Assembly (NCBI RefSeq): GCF_002879885.1
Contig: NZ_PNYA01000012.1
Coordinates: 141,012 to 205,011, forward strand
DNA: 64,000 nt
Reading direction: 5' to 3'
Source: Trinickia dabaoshanensis
GTDB taxonomy: Bacteria > Pseudomonadota > Gammaproteobacteria > Burkholderiales > Burkholderiaceae
In this document: positions 30,748-38,836 of the stretch, piece after piece
How the letters are laid out: each line of letters starts with the position of its first letter
Numbering within the stretch: position 1 is the stretch's first letter
Program-made: the position numbers and the translations under genes
The notes under the pieces: model-generated
Told to the model about the DNA's origin: nothing
Databases searched by the model: none
What the model saw: only the letters and a program-made list of their open reading frames with translations

Positions 30748-31158
30748 TGATGCTAACACTTCGATGTGGCGGTCACGGCGTGCGTACCACCCGGCCGCTT
30801 GGCAGTGCAGAGATCGTGCGGCTGCTTTAGGATGTGGAGAACGCAATGGCGAATGACCCGCAACGGGCCGATATGCGCCGCCCGCACGTCGCCGGCTCGC
30901 CCGAGCGGCGCGATAGCATCCTATGGCTCCGTGCGGCCACGAGGAGACGCTCACGCAGCGGGGATGGACGGCTCGAAGTCACTGCGTTTCGGCCATTCAC
31001 CATTGTGACGCTAAGCGTTGCGGTGGCCGCCGAACGGCACGAGCAGCGCGATCGCGAAAGCAGGCGCGCGGGCTAGTTGCTAACCATCCGCGCTTTCCTC
31101 GACGATCACTGTGAGACGTGGCTGATCGCTCACCGCAAGATACTCAGCCAACCAAAAC
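30748..31158. other. Intergenic region between HEPN and nucleotidyltransferase genes
   Basis: Only one doubtful small rightward frame (30846-31076) lies here. Base composition changes visibly from GC-rich to AT-rich near 31140. Confidence 0.4.
30846..31076 (+). CDS. Doubtful small hypothetical protein
   Basis: A 76-codon frame begins at an ATG behind GGATGTGGAG. The product is Arg-rich with one hydrophobic patch (FTIVTLSVAVA) and no recognised family. It is alone on the plus strand between leftward genes. It may be a chance frame. Confidence 0.25.
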   Translation: MANDPQRADMRRPHVAGSPERRDSILWLRAATRRRSRSGDGRLEVTAFRPFTIVTLSVAVAAERHEQRDRESRRAG

Positions 31159-31842
31159 TTAATACTCGTCGCCCGACGAAGAGCCTCGCATATTTGATAA
31201 TGTTTTCAACCCCATTACATTTCGACTCGCGGAGAATCTCATTGCCCAGTCAATCTGCTCTCCTGAGGGAACCGGATTGGGAGATCCAAAACGATCTAAA
31301 AATCCTCTTAGATGATCGAGGTAACCGGAAATAAACTGATCGCTGTTTTTGGCGCTAATCAATAAAAATGCTTCCGATGATCCAGAAAATTCCCCAAGCT
31401 GCTTCGCAGAAAAGACCGGCCGTCGAAGTTCCGCCGACCTTGCGATTAATATTGTTCTCACGCACCACGCGACACGCCTATTAAAAAAAATGTAGTCGCG
31501 AAATTTCTCTGCATTTTTCAATAAAAACCACGCAAGATCAGAAGCCAGATCGATTTCCTGTTCGTAACTATTTTTATAGTTGAAGCTTTCGCGAATAAAA
31601 TCAAATTCGCCGGATGAATCAAATAAGGGCCTGCTTTCCAGTGCAATGTGCAAAATGAAAAGATCGCCAGAATTCGCACGTTGGATCGCTAAATCGCGAG
31701 GGTAGCACGCCATGTTGATATTGGCCTGCACTACCATCCTGTATTCGGCATCGTCGGTAACAGCAAATAAATCAACATCCGAATCTGGCTGTTGATCGTC
31801 GCGGGCGCGGCTCCCGTACAATGCAAGCGCTAAAATTGGCAT
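31159..31842 (-). CDS. MNT-type nucleotidyltransferase, coupled to pentapeptide-repeat gene
   Basis: This is a 227-residue protein. The N-terminus enters the nucleotidyltransferase core at once: LYGSRARDDQQPDSDVDLF, with Gly10-Ser11 and the metal-binding Asp22 and Asp24 (G-S-x-A/R...S-D-x-D-L). After the mixed alpha/beta domain (to about residue 75) the rest is helical (DLASDLAWFLLKNAEKFRDY), resembling the helical substrate domains that follow MNT cores. MNT enzymes transfer AMP or other nucleotides to proteins or tRNA and often act in toxin-antitoxin or defence pairs. Its ATG overlaps the stop of the pentapeptide gene (TAATG), implying coupled synthesis. The sequence is visibly AT-rich compared with its surroundings. 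Confidence 0.72.
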   Translation of the reverse strand: MPILALALYGSRARDDQQPDSDVDLFAVTDDAEYRMVVQANINMACYPRDLAIQRANSGDLFILHIALESRPLFDSSGEFDFIRESFNYKNSYEQEIDLASDLAWFLLKNAEKFRDYIFFNRRVAWCVRTILIARSAELRRPVFSAKQLGEFSGSSEAFLLISAKNSDQFISGYLDHLRGFLDRFGSPNPVPSGEQIDWAMRFSASRNVMGLKTLSNMRGSSSGDEY

Positions 31843-33068
31843 TAGCGTACTCTACTAATTCTGTTAATCACCGTCGGCACAAAGATTGCGTACCACCATA
31901 GACCAAATATAGCATTGATCCCGTAAATAACCTGTGGTATCCAAAGGGTCTTTTCGGCTGCATGCTTTGTATATCCAACCAGCAATGAAACGTCAAAAGA
32001 CGTCATAAAAGCAAGTTTCCAAGTGCAAGCCCCGATAACATCGGGGGCATCACATGTTACACCAGCTTGTTTGTAGATGACCGCAAACAACGCGATCATC
32101 ATTAGTCCTACCAGTGCAGGACGCGCGAGGCTATAGCCCCACTCGTTTACTGCACCTGAAATTTTCAAAATAGAAAGCTCAAGCGAAGCTTGCAACACTT
32201 TCCAAAGTGAAGAAACCTTCTTAAGCGGCTTTGCTTTCGACTCCTTCGTCGGCGGATGGTCTTTCGACCTCAAAACAAATTTTGCACTTTCCCGTCTAGA
32301 AATCAAGGATTGCGTAAGATAAGTTTTTACCGCTTGATAATAGACATTGTCATCCGCATTTCTTTCGTTATTCGATAAAACAGCCCGCGCCATTTTGACC
32401 TTTGTTTCCTCCAGTCGCATTCTCTGATGCGCGGGACTAGTCGGCCCTTTCTGCAGGAGAACCCCGGCGTCCATGTTCGTGTATGCTGACATAACGAATT
32501 CCCAAGGATTCGAAATCATCGAATCGAAAAATTTCGTTTCTGTGCCGGACACACCAATCTCTGACCAAATGCAATCAATAAACTGACATTGCTCAAATGT
32601 CGCCAGTGAAAGCGAAACACGTGAAAATTTGCAATTTGAAAATTTCACGCCTTTCCATGTGGCCGATCCCAAATCACACTCTAAAAATTGACAACTATTA
32701 AAAGATAAGTCAACAGATATAAAATTGCCGCGAAAATCACAGTTTTCAAACGAGAACCCTTTTGCCGACCATCGCGTCAGCTTCTTTTTATTTACAAAGA
32801 TCGATAAACGCTCTGCCGTACATTCCGAATACGAGATCCCGGTAACGTTGGAGATATCCCAATCAAACGCACGATCTATGCCGCGGAAGCTCTCGGAATA
32901 GAGTGGGTCCCAATAGCTTGATTTTCGTTTCCCGCTAACGTACTTAGTTAAGATATTCGGATTTGCGGTCGGCCGCGTTCGCGCCTGCTTGCCGGCAGAA
33001 TTACCGTTTGCCGATGTCGGTTGTTGAGATCCAGGCTTGGCTTTCGGTGGAAGGTTCGAACTTGTCAT
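31842..33068 (-). CDS. Membrane-anchored pentapeptide-repeat protein
   Basis: This is a 408-residue protein. The N-terminal 45 residues are polar and Pro/Ser/Asn-rich. Residues about 70-185 contain pentapeptide repeats (FSFENCDFRG, FNSCQFLECDL, KFSNCKFS, FEQCQFIDC), which fold as a right-handed beta-helix. A helical linker (about 215-305) follows. Two strong transmembrane segments close the protein, near 320-342 (PALVGLMMIALFAVIY) and 375-400 (IYGINAIFGLWWYAIF). The beta-helix would lie on one side of the inner membrane as a sensor or scaffold. It overlaps the nucleotidyltransferase gene by one base. AT-rich codon use marks both genes as recently acquired cargo. Function unknown; I infer a two-component defence or toxin-type system. 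Confidence 0.72.
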   Translation of the reverse strand: MTSSNLPPKAKPGSQQPTSANGNSAGKQARTRPTANPNILTKYVSGKRKSSYWDPLYSESFRGIDRAFDWDISNVTGISYSECTAERLSIFVNKKKLTRWSAKGFSFENCDFRGNFISVDLSFNSCQFLECDLGSATWKGVKFSNCKFSRVSLSLATFEQCQFIDCIWSEIGVSGTETKFFDSMISNPWEFVMSAYTNMDAGVLLQKGPTSPAHQRMRLEETKVKMARAVLSNNERNADDNVYYQAVKTYLTQSLISRRESAKFVLRSKDHPPTKESKAKPLKKVSSLWKVLQASLELSILKISGAVNEWGYSLARPALVGLMMIALFAVIYKQAGVTCDAPDVIGACTWKLAFMTSFDVSLLVGYTKHAAEKTLWIPQVIYGINAIFGLWWYAIFVPTVINRISRVR

Positions 33069-33867
33069 TTTTCGTTCTGTCTTTCTGGGCGCGGTATATC
33101 TCGGGAACGTGGATTCTACCGCCTCCGCGTCGCCGCTGCCGAGTATCGTTATGACCGCACCAGTGAAGCTACGATGTGGACCGCGAAGCGGTCGTTGAAG
33201 ATCTGCAAGTCGAGGGTCGAGCGTTGTGGCGTATTTCTAGATGCACAGCCAGGAAGTCGGAGCCCGCTGCTCACTTCGCTAAAAGTGGCCACTTGCCAGA
33301 AGCGATGTACGCCTGCGGACTGCAATCCCTCGGTCGGACTACTTCGCGTCCGCGTTCCATCAAAAATTTGGCTCTTGGATAACTCAGATGGACGATATCG
33401 ACAGTTCAACAAGCGGCATTGCCCCGCGTGAACGAAAGGCGGCTGGGCAGTTGGAAGCGGACGTTGATGTCCAAGGGATAACTGACGGTAATGGGTTGAT
33501 GTCTGGCATTTGTGGGGGGGCGTTCCTTCACCGTGCACCTACAAGCCTGTTGCGCATGCGCGCTAGTTTGCGACTGAGCAAAGGCACCTTCCGATGGTTG
33601 GCAACGATTTGCGAGCGACCCAAGCGACCGGTGCGAGGGCCGTCCCGGTTGGTTGCCGATGGGCGCCCCTGCGCGTCAGAGGCAAAGGATGACGACCCGC
33701 GCCGGCCTTCCGCAGAATCTTCGCCCGATCGAGCCGGGATTTGCCGTAATGCAGTGCCTCACAAACGCGCCAGAACGGCCCAGGGCGGGACGGCGAGGAG
33801 GGCGGCGAGTGGGGGGGGCTCCGGGCGCGGTTCGCATGGGCTTAACGCCAAAACCCTGCCGCCGAAA

Positions 33868-33886
33868 AAGTCCACAGGAAGTCCAC
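33868..33886. repeat. Paired AAGTCCAC repeats, candidate integrase arm sites (right)
   Basis: The octamer at 33868-33875 and 33879-33886 repeats with the same 11-bp period and orientation as at the left end. After excision both pairs would flank the attP core. Confidence 0.5.
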
Positions 33887-33893
33887 AAAGCAA

Positions 33894-33919
33894 AAAGGCC
33901 CGGCGTGAGCCGAGCCTTT
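33894..33919 (-). terminator. Element-supplied terminator for tRNA-Val
   Basis: An 11-bp stem with one G-T pair (33894-33904 with 33909-33919) is followed by T5 when read leftward, 25 bp beyond the tRNA 3' end. It replaces the native terminator that insertion moved to 17132-17162. Confidence 0.65.
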
Positions 33920-33941
33920 CTACCTGCAATCGCTTGCAAAT

Positions 33942-33991
33942 TCTGGTGGGTAGTACTGGGATCGAACCAGTGACCCCTGCCGTGTGAAGGC
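33942..33991 (-). repeat. attR: tRNA-Val copy of the 50-bp repeat
   Basis: This is identical to 17192-17241 and overlaps the 3' part of the intact tRNA gene. Confidence 0.9.
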
Positions 33992-34018
33992 AGTGCTCTA
34001 CCGCTGAGCTAACCACCC
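33944..34018 (-). tRNA. tRNA-Val (anticodon CAC)
   Basis: The 75-nt cloverleaf has acceptor arm GGGTGGT/ACTACCC, D-arm GCTC...GAGC and anticodon stem CTGCC/GGCAG with loop TTCACAC, which gives anticodon CAC. The T-arm is CTGGTTCGATCCCAG and CCA is encoded. It is the integration site of the island, which enters at its 3' end. Confidence 0.95.
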
Positions 34019-34030
34019 GAAGAGAGTCGA

Positions 34031-34059
34031 ATTATGTCAGAACGTTTTCCGCTAGTAAA
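34031..34059 (-). promoter_or_regulatory. Promoter of tRNA-Val
   Basis: Read leftward, TTTACT (34054-34059) and CATAAT (34031-34036) are separated by 17 bp, placing transcription initiation a few bases before the tRNA 5' end at 34018. Confidence 0.55.
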
Positions 34060-34066
34060 GCGTTTT

Positions 34067-34825
34067 TTATGCGGCCTGCACATCGGCCGCATCAGCGGCG
34101 GTTTCGGGCGCCGGTTCTCGACGCCATATGCTCGTGCCTTTCATCGCCTTATCCAGATCGTTGAGCACGGCCTCATGCGCTTGTAGCTCCGTCTCGTCGG
34201 CGGCAAGCACCGGCAGCGCCAGGCCCGCGAGCGACATCGCTTTGCCCGCGGCCGCCGAGGCAGCTTCCGTTGTTGCGGCTTCGCCCAGCATGTCGATGAC
34301 GAGGCTTTCCTGCCCGCGCGTCATCGCCAGATACACCTCGGCCAGTAGTTCCGAGTCGAGCAATGCGCCGTGCAGCGTCCGGTGCGCGTTGCTGATCCCG
34401 AAGCGGTCGCACAGCGCATCGAGCGAGTTGCGCTTGCCCGGGAACATCGCTTTCGCCTGCACGAGCGTATCGATCACGCCCGCATAGTGTTCGCGAAAGG
34501 GCGGTAACCGGAGCAGGGCGAATTCGGCTTCGAGAAAGCCCAAGTCGAACGGTGCGTTGTGAATGATGAGTTCCGCATCGCGCAAGTAATCGCGCAACGC
34601 GTCGGAAATCTCGGCGAACTTCGGCTTGTCGCTCAAAAACTCGGTCGTCAAGCCGTGCACCGCGAGTGCCCCGGGATCGCTGTCGCGCTCGGGGTTGATG
34701 TAGAAGTGCAGATTGTTGCCCGTGAGCCGCCGGTTCACGAGTTCCACGCAACCGATTTCGATGATGCGGTCGCCCGTTCGTGCGTTAAGACCTGTGGTTT
34801 CCGTGTCGAGAACGATTTGACGCAT
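34067..34825 (-). CDS. dnaQ: DNA polymerase III epsilon subunit (proofreading exonuclease)
   Basis: This 252-residue DEDDh 3'-5' exonuclease proofreads for the replicative polymerase. ExoI reads VLDTETTGL at the N-terminus, ExoII lies in IIHNAPFDLGFLEAE, and ExoIII is the HGALLDSELLAEVY block with the catalytic His and Asp. The C-terminal ~70 residues (Ala/Glu-rich) contain the polymerase-binding linker expected of DnaQ. It lies downstream of rnhA on the same strand, the frequent rnhA-dnaQ pairing in proteobacteria, and ahead of tRNA-Val. The length matches E. coli DnaQ (243). Confidence 0.95.
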   Translation of the reverse strand: MRQIVLDTETTGLNARTGDRIIEIGCVELVNRRLTGNNLHFYINPERDSDPGALAVHGLTTEFLSDKPKFAEISDALRDYLRDAELIIHNAPFDLGFLEAEFALLRLPPFREHYAGVIDTLVQAKAMFPGKRNSLDALCDRFGISNAHRTLHGALLDSELLAEVYLAMTRGQESLVIDMLGEAATTEAASAAAGKAMSLAGLALPVLAADETELQAHEAVLNDLDKAMKGTSIWRREPAPETAADAADVQAA

Positions 34826-34917
34826 ATTCGTATATCTCGTCTATAAGCAGTGCAAAGCGGCGCGGCGAGCGATGCGTCGCGCCAATCAAACGAACCCCGG
34901 CAAATCCCGGCGAACGC

Positions 34918-35373
34918 TCAGCTTTCCGCCAGCGCGCTCACGCCGCGGTTGGCGAGCGCATCGGCGCGTTCGTTTTCGGGATGGCCGGCGTGCCCCTTGA
35001 CCCAGCGCCATTCGATCTGGTGCAGGGCCGCGAGTTCGTCCAGCCGCTTCCAAAGATCGGCGTTCTTGACGGGCGTCTTGGCCGCCGTCATCCAGTTCTT
35101 CTTTTTCCAACCGTGAATCCACTCGCTGATGCCTTTTTGCACGTATTGCGAGTCGGTATGGACGACGGCTTTGCACGGCCGCTTCAACGCCTCGAGCGCC
35201 GCGATCACCGCCATGATTTCCATGCGGTTGTTCGTCGTATTCGCCTCTCCGCCGAAAAGTTCTTTTTCCTGCGTGCCGTAACGCAGGAGGGCGCCCCAGC
35301 CGCCGGGGCCCGGGTTGCCCTTGCAGGCGCCGTCGGTAAAGATCTCGATGAACTCGGGCGTTGCTTCAGTCAC
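34918..35373 (-). CDS. rnhA: Ribonuclease HI
   Basis: This 151-residue enzyme degrades RNA in RNA-DNA hybrids. All active-site residues are visible: Asp in [12 protein letters not shown], Glu in NNRMEIMAV, Asp in [12 protein letters not shown] and Asp in NERADALAN; the basic handle (WKKKNWMT) is kept. I choose the GTG at 35373, two bases after the stop of the upstream methyltransferase gene, which gives the usual family length; a longer frame overlapping that gene is less likely. This packing indicates an operon methyltransferase-rnhA-dnaQ. Confidence 0.95.
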   Translation of the reverse strand: MTEATPEFIEIFTDGACKGNPGPGGWGALLRYGTQEKELFGGEANTTNNRMEIMAVIAALEALKRPCKAVVHTDSQYVQKGISEWIHGWKKKNWMTAAKTPVKNADLWKRLDELAALHQIEWRWVKGHAGHPENERADALANRGVSALAES

Positions 35374-35374
35374 G

Positions 35375-36220
35375 TCATATTCTCGGGTTAGGGGTTTTGT
35401 GCGTCGCGGCGGGCGCAAGGCCCGGCGCCAACACGGGCTTCTTCGCTTTGATCGCGCCGACGAGCCGCATGCCGCGCACGCGCTTGACCGCCGTCACCAT
35501 GTAAGCCGCGCCGAAAATGGGCCACCATCGATCTCCGGCCTCCTCCATGAAGGCGAATCGCGTTAGCCAGTTTTCGTGAGCGAGGGGCGGACGATAGCAG
35601 CCGAAGCGTCCGCGTTCAAGCTCGAATCCGAGCAACTTGAGCCAATCCTTGATCCGCGTAAAGGCGATCAGGTCTTGTGCGGCCGGCACGAACGGGCGCC
35701 CGGTCATTTTGCCGAACGCCTGGCGCGCCCCCCACAAGCTCAGCGAATTGAACCCGAGGATGACGAGTTGACCTTCCGGCATCAATACGCGCTCGGCCTC
35801 GCGCAGCAGCCGGTGCGGGTCGCGCGTGAATTCGAGCGTGTGTGGCATGACCAGCAAATCTACGCTTTGCGCCTCGAACGGTAAATCGAGTAAATCGCAC
35901 CAAAGCGTCGTGCGCGCGGCGGGGCCGTAGCGGTCGTCGAGCCCGGCAACGCCTCCGGGCCCGATTACGGCGCTCTCCCGCCAGCGAGGCGGGTAAGTGA
36001 ACGGCGCGCTCGCCCCGCTCGCCGCGTCGAGGACGAGCGCGCGCGAGGGCATGCGGTTCTCGCGCAGCGCGTCGAGCTGCGGCAGGCCGAGTTGCAGCGC
36101 GTGGTAGCCGAACACGTTCGACACGACGCTGTCGAGCTGGGCCTGTTCCCAGTCGAGTACATAACGCCCAGGCGGCGAAGCCGTCCAAGCAGGCCAGTCT
36201 ATAATCGGTCGATCTGACAT
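35375..36220 (-). CDS. SAM-dependent methyltransferase (class I)
   Basis: This is a 281-residue protein with a class-I methyltransferase core: the SAM-binding strand [13 protein letters not shown] around residue 62, an acidic strand near residue 100, and the post-motif block [27 protein letters not shown], which is the Methyltransf_11 signature. The family sits between gloB and rnhA in many beta-proteobacteria. The substrate is unknown; some relatives are annotated next to glyoxalase genes. The start is the ATG at 36220 (MSDRPIIDW), only 19 bases from the divergent gloB start, so both promoters must lie within or overlap the opposite coding sequence. Confidence 0.85.
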   Translation of the reverse strand: MSDRPIIDWPAWTASPPGRYVLDWEQAQLDSVVSNVFGYHALQLGLPQLDALRENRMPSRALVLDAASGASAPFTYPPRWRESAVIGPGGVAGLDDRYGPAARTTLWCDLLDLPFEAQSVDLLVMPHTLEFTRDPHRLLREAERVLMPEGQLVILGFNSLSLWGARQAFGKMTGRPFVPAAQDLIAFTRIKDWLKLLGFELERGRFGCYRPPLAHENWLTRFAFMEEAGDRWWPIFGAAYMVTAVKRVRGMRLVGAIKAKKPVLAPGLAPAATHKTPNPRI

Positions 36221-36239
36221 CGTGGTGGGTGCGTCGCCT

Positions 36240-37031
36240 ATGAATACGCTCGAATACGTGCCGGTGCCGGCGTTTGCGGACAACTACATCTGGCTCGTAT
36301 CGGACGGGCGCGATGCCGTCGCCGTCGACCCGGGCGAAGCCGCCCCCGTCAGGGCGTATCTCGCTAAGCGGGGCTGGCGACTCGCCGCTATTTTACTCAC
36401 GCACCATCACGCCGACCATGTCGGCGGTGTAGCCGAGCTCATAGGCGATACCCCTATCCCCGTCTACGGCCCCGCGGCGGAAGCCATTCCCGTCGTCACG
36501 CATCCCCTGGCCGGCGGCGATCGCGTGACGATTTCCGCGCCGCATCTCGAATTGGACGTGCTCGACGTGCCGGGGCACACGCGCGGCCATATCGCTTATT
36601 TCGAGGCCGGCGAGGCGCCCGGCGTACCGCACGTTTTCTGTGGCGATACGCTTTTCGCCTGCGGCTGCGGGCGGCTGTTCGAAGGCACGCCGCCGCAAAT
36701 GCTCGCGTCGCTCGACGCCTTGGCCGCGCTGCCGGGCGAAACGCAGGTGCATTGTGCACACGAATACACGCTGTCGAACATTCGGTTTGCGCTCGCTTGC
36801 GATCCGGAGAACGCGCGGTTGCGCCAATGGCATGACGAGGCCGCGGCGATGCGCGCGCGGGACGTGCCTACGCTTCCCACGACGATCGCACACGAGCGCG
36901 CCGTCAATCCGTTCCTTCGATCGGACGATCCCGCGGTCGTCAAAGCCCTTGGCGAACAATTACACGAAACGGTTCCGGATCGGCTCGCATCCTTTACCCT
37001 GATGCGCGAATGGAAAAATCGTTTTCGTTAG
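36240..37031 (+). CDS. gloB: Hydroxyacylglutathione hydrolase (glyoxalase II)
   Basis: This 263-residue metallo-beta-lactamase-fold enzyme hydrolyses S-lactoylglutathione to lactate and glutathione in methylglyoxal detoxification. The metal ligands are seen in TLTHHHADHVGG-type sequence (LLTHHHADHVGG), in VPGHTRGH and in FCGDTLFACGCGRLFEG; the C-terminal HEYT and RAVNPFLR segments bind glutathione. The start is the ATG at 36240 (MNTLEYVPVPAF), the usual family N-terminus. A TATAAT at 36200-36205 inside the divergent gene may be its -10 box. Confidence 0.95.
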   Translation: MNTLEYVPVPAFADNYIWLVSDGRDAVAVDPGEAAPVRAYLAKRGWRLAAILLTHHHADHVGGVAELIGDTPIPVYGPAAEAIPVVTHPLAGGDRVTISAPHLELDVLDVPGHTRGHIAYFEAGEAPGVPHVFCGDTLFACGCGRLFEGTPPQMLASLDALAALPGETQVHCAHEYTLSNIRFALACDPENARLRQWHDEAAAMRARDVPTLPTTIAHERAVNPFLRSDDPAVVKALGEQLHETVPDRLASFTLMREWKNRFR

Positions 37032-37183
37032 AGGCTTTGCACGCGGCGCAAATTTCGTTCGATGCTTCGAAAAAATGCGGCAAGTTATGGATTTGACTGG
37101 TTTTTTTATCAGTTTCTGTTGACGTAGCCGGTGCGCTTTCGTACTATCGCCTGCAATTTCCAGCTTTGGAAGAGCAGACGTTC

Positions 37184-38836
37184 ATGCGATTTATATTCAG
37201 TGCACTGTTGGTTTTGACGCTTGCCGCCTGCGCAAGTCAAGGACCGACGGCGCCTCCGGCCTCCGACGCATCCAATCCGAGCACCGCCACCGATACCCTG
37301 CGCGTTACCGCCGCCAAGCAAACCATCGACGTCGACAAGAGCTCCGTCGAGCAGTTGACGACAGCGGACTCGGACCTGTGGGCGCGTATCCGCCGCGGAT
37401 TCCAAATGCCCGACCTGCACAACGACTTGGTCGATATGCAGGCCAATTGGTATGCGCAGCGTCCCGACTACGTCCAGCGCATGACGGAGCGCTCGCAAAA
37501 GTACCTCTACTACATCGTCGAGGAACTCGAGTCGCGGCACATGCCGACCGAGCTGGCGCTGTTGCCGTTCATCGAATCGGCCTACAACCCGCAGGCGCTC
37601 TCGGTCGCGAAAGCGGCCGGCATGTGGCAATTCGTCCCCGGTACCGGGCGCACCTACAACCTGAAGCAGAACATGTGGCTGGACGAGCGGCGCGATGTGA
37701 TGGCGTCCACCGGCGCGGCGCTCGACTATCTCTCGCGCCTGCACGATATGTTCGGCGATTGGTATCTCGCGCTCGCTGCTTATAACTGGGGCGAGGGCAA
37801 TGTGCAGCGGGCGATCGCCCGTAATCAGGCGGCCGGCTTGCCGACCGATTACGAGAGCCTGCGCATGCCCAACGAAACGCGCAACTATGTGCCGAAACTG
37901 CAGGCCGTCAAGAACATCGTGACGAATCCGCAAGTTTACGGCCTGACCCTGCCCTCGATTCCGAACCACCCATATTTCGTGACGGTGACGACTTCGCACG
38001 ATATCGACGTCGAAGTGGCCGCCAAGCTCGCGAACATGACGCCGGACGAGTTCCGTGCGCTCAATCCTTCGTTCAAAAAGCCCGTCATCGTCGGGGCGAC
38101 CGAACCGCAGATTCTGCTGCCGTTCGATAACGCGAGCGCGTTCGAGCACAATCTGAAGGCCTACGCCGGGCAATTGTCGTCCTGGACCACGTATACGGTG
38201 ACCGAGCGCACGCGCCCGCAAGCGCTGGCCGAGAAAATCGGCGTCGATCCGCAAACGCTGATGTCGGTCAACAAAATCCCGGCGGGGATGCGCCTCAAAC
38301 CCGGTTCGACGCTCGTGGTCCCGCGCGGCGACGACGATGACGAGGACATCAGTGCCGACGTGGCCGAGAGCGCCGTCCTCGCGATGGAACCGGACGTCCC
38401 GGACACGCGCAAGATGCTGATCCGCGTGCGCCGCAAGCAGACGATGGCCGCGATCGCCGAGCGTTATCACGTATCGATCGGCCAACTCAGAGCTTGGAAC
38501 AGAACCCATCGCTCGATGGCGATGCCGGGGCAGGTCATCGTGCTGCACGTGCCGGTGGGCACCGCGGTGCCGTCCGAGCCGGGTCCGCAAAAGATCGCGA
38601 CGGCGATCCCCGATGGTGCGAAGGTCGAGCGTGTCGATGCCCGCGCAGCGGAAGCGAAGCCCTCGCGTCGCGAGAAGGCAGGCAGGGGCCGCGTTCGAGC
38701 GACGATCGGCAAGACGGCCGCGCATAGCGCCAAGCCGGCGCGGCACAGCGTCGCCGCGTCGAAGCCCGCGCAAAAGACATCGAAGGTCGCGGATTCCCAC
38801 GACAAGAGCGAGAGCAAGTCGAAGTCGAAATCGTAA
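37184..38836 (+). CDS. mltD: Membrane-bound lytic murein transglycosylase D
   Basis: This is a 550-residue lipoprotein. The signal peptide ends in the lipobox LAAC with the lipidated Cys at residue 16, so the enzyme is exported and anchored to a membrane facing the periplasm. The SLT family-1 catalytic domain (about residues 100-230) shows LALLPFIESAYNP with the catalytic Glu and AAGMWQFVPGTGRTY, then AYNWGEGNV. Two or three LysM-type repeats (YTVTERTRPQALAEKIGVD and IRVRRKQTMAAIAERYHVS) bind peptidoglycan. The last ~100 residues are Lys/Arg/Ser-rich and disordered. It cleaves glycan strands to make 1,6-anhydromuropeptides. The upstream GGAAGAG supports the ATG at 37184. Confidence 0.93.
   Translation: MRFIFSALLVLTLAACASQGPTAPPASDASNPSTATDTLRVTAAKQTIDVDKSSVEQLTTADSDLWARIRRGFQMPDLHNDLVDMQANWYAQRPDYVQRMTERSQKYLYYIVEELESRHMPTELALLPFIESAYNPQALSVAKAAGMWQFVPGTGRTYNLKQNMWLDERRDVMASTGAALDYLSRLHDMFGDWYLALAAYNWGEGNVQRAIARNQAAGLPTDYESLRMPNETRNYVPKLQAVKNIVTNPQVYGLTLPSIPNHPYFVTVTTSHDIDVEVAAKLANMTPDEFRALNPSFKKPVIVGATEPQILLPFDNASAFEHNLKAYAGQLSSWTTYTVTERTRPQALAEKIGVDPQTLMSVNKIPAGMRLKPGSTLVVPRGDDDDEDISADVAESAVLAMEPDVPDTRKMLIRVRRKQTMAAIAERYHVSIGQLRAWNRTHRSMAMPGQVIVLHVPVGTAVPSEPGPQKIATAIPDGAKVERVDARAAEAKPSRREKAGRGRVRATIGKTAAHSAKPARHSVAASKPAQKTSKVADSHDKSESKSKSKS

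Larger units (their letters stand above)
33069..33943. other. Right-end region of the element without supported genes
   Basis: Open frames here run into the tRNA or lack any family feature, and I judge them non-coding or degenerate. Useful sites are the AAGTCCAC pair at 33868-33886 and the terminator at 33894-33919. Confidence 0.5.
17192..33991 (+). mobile_element. Integrated element at tRNA-Val (phage-satellite-like island)
   Basis: A 50-bp exact direct repeat (17192-17241 and 33942-33991) bounds 16.75 kb. The right copy is part of the intact tRNA-Val(CAC) gene; the left copy is only its 3' end. A tyrosine integrase lies just inside the left end. Core genes are integrase, AlpA-like regulator, P4-type primase-helicase, SSB, terminase small subunit and an S49 phage-protease homologue. 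No tail genes, portal, capsid or large terminase are present. The right half holds two HEPN proteins, a membrane module and an AT-rich nucleotidyltransferase/pentapeptide pair. The layout fits a phage satellite better than a decayed prophage, but a degenerate prophage is possible. Confidence 0.85.

Noticed and set aside
33388..33987. A 199-codon rightward frame at the element's right end
   Set aside because: It runs into the tRNA-Val gene, has no domain, and its composition looks like translated non-coding DNA.
17192..33991. CRISPR array or conjugative transfer genes in the element
   Set aside because: The repeats present are palindromes or short pairs without regular spacers, and no relaxase, coupling protein or type IV secretion gene is visible.
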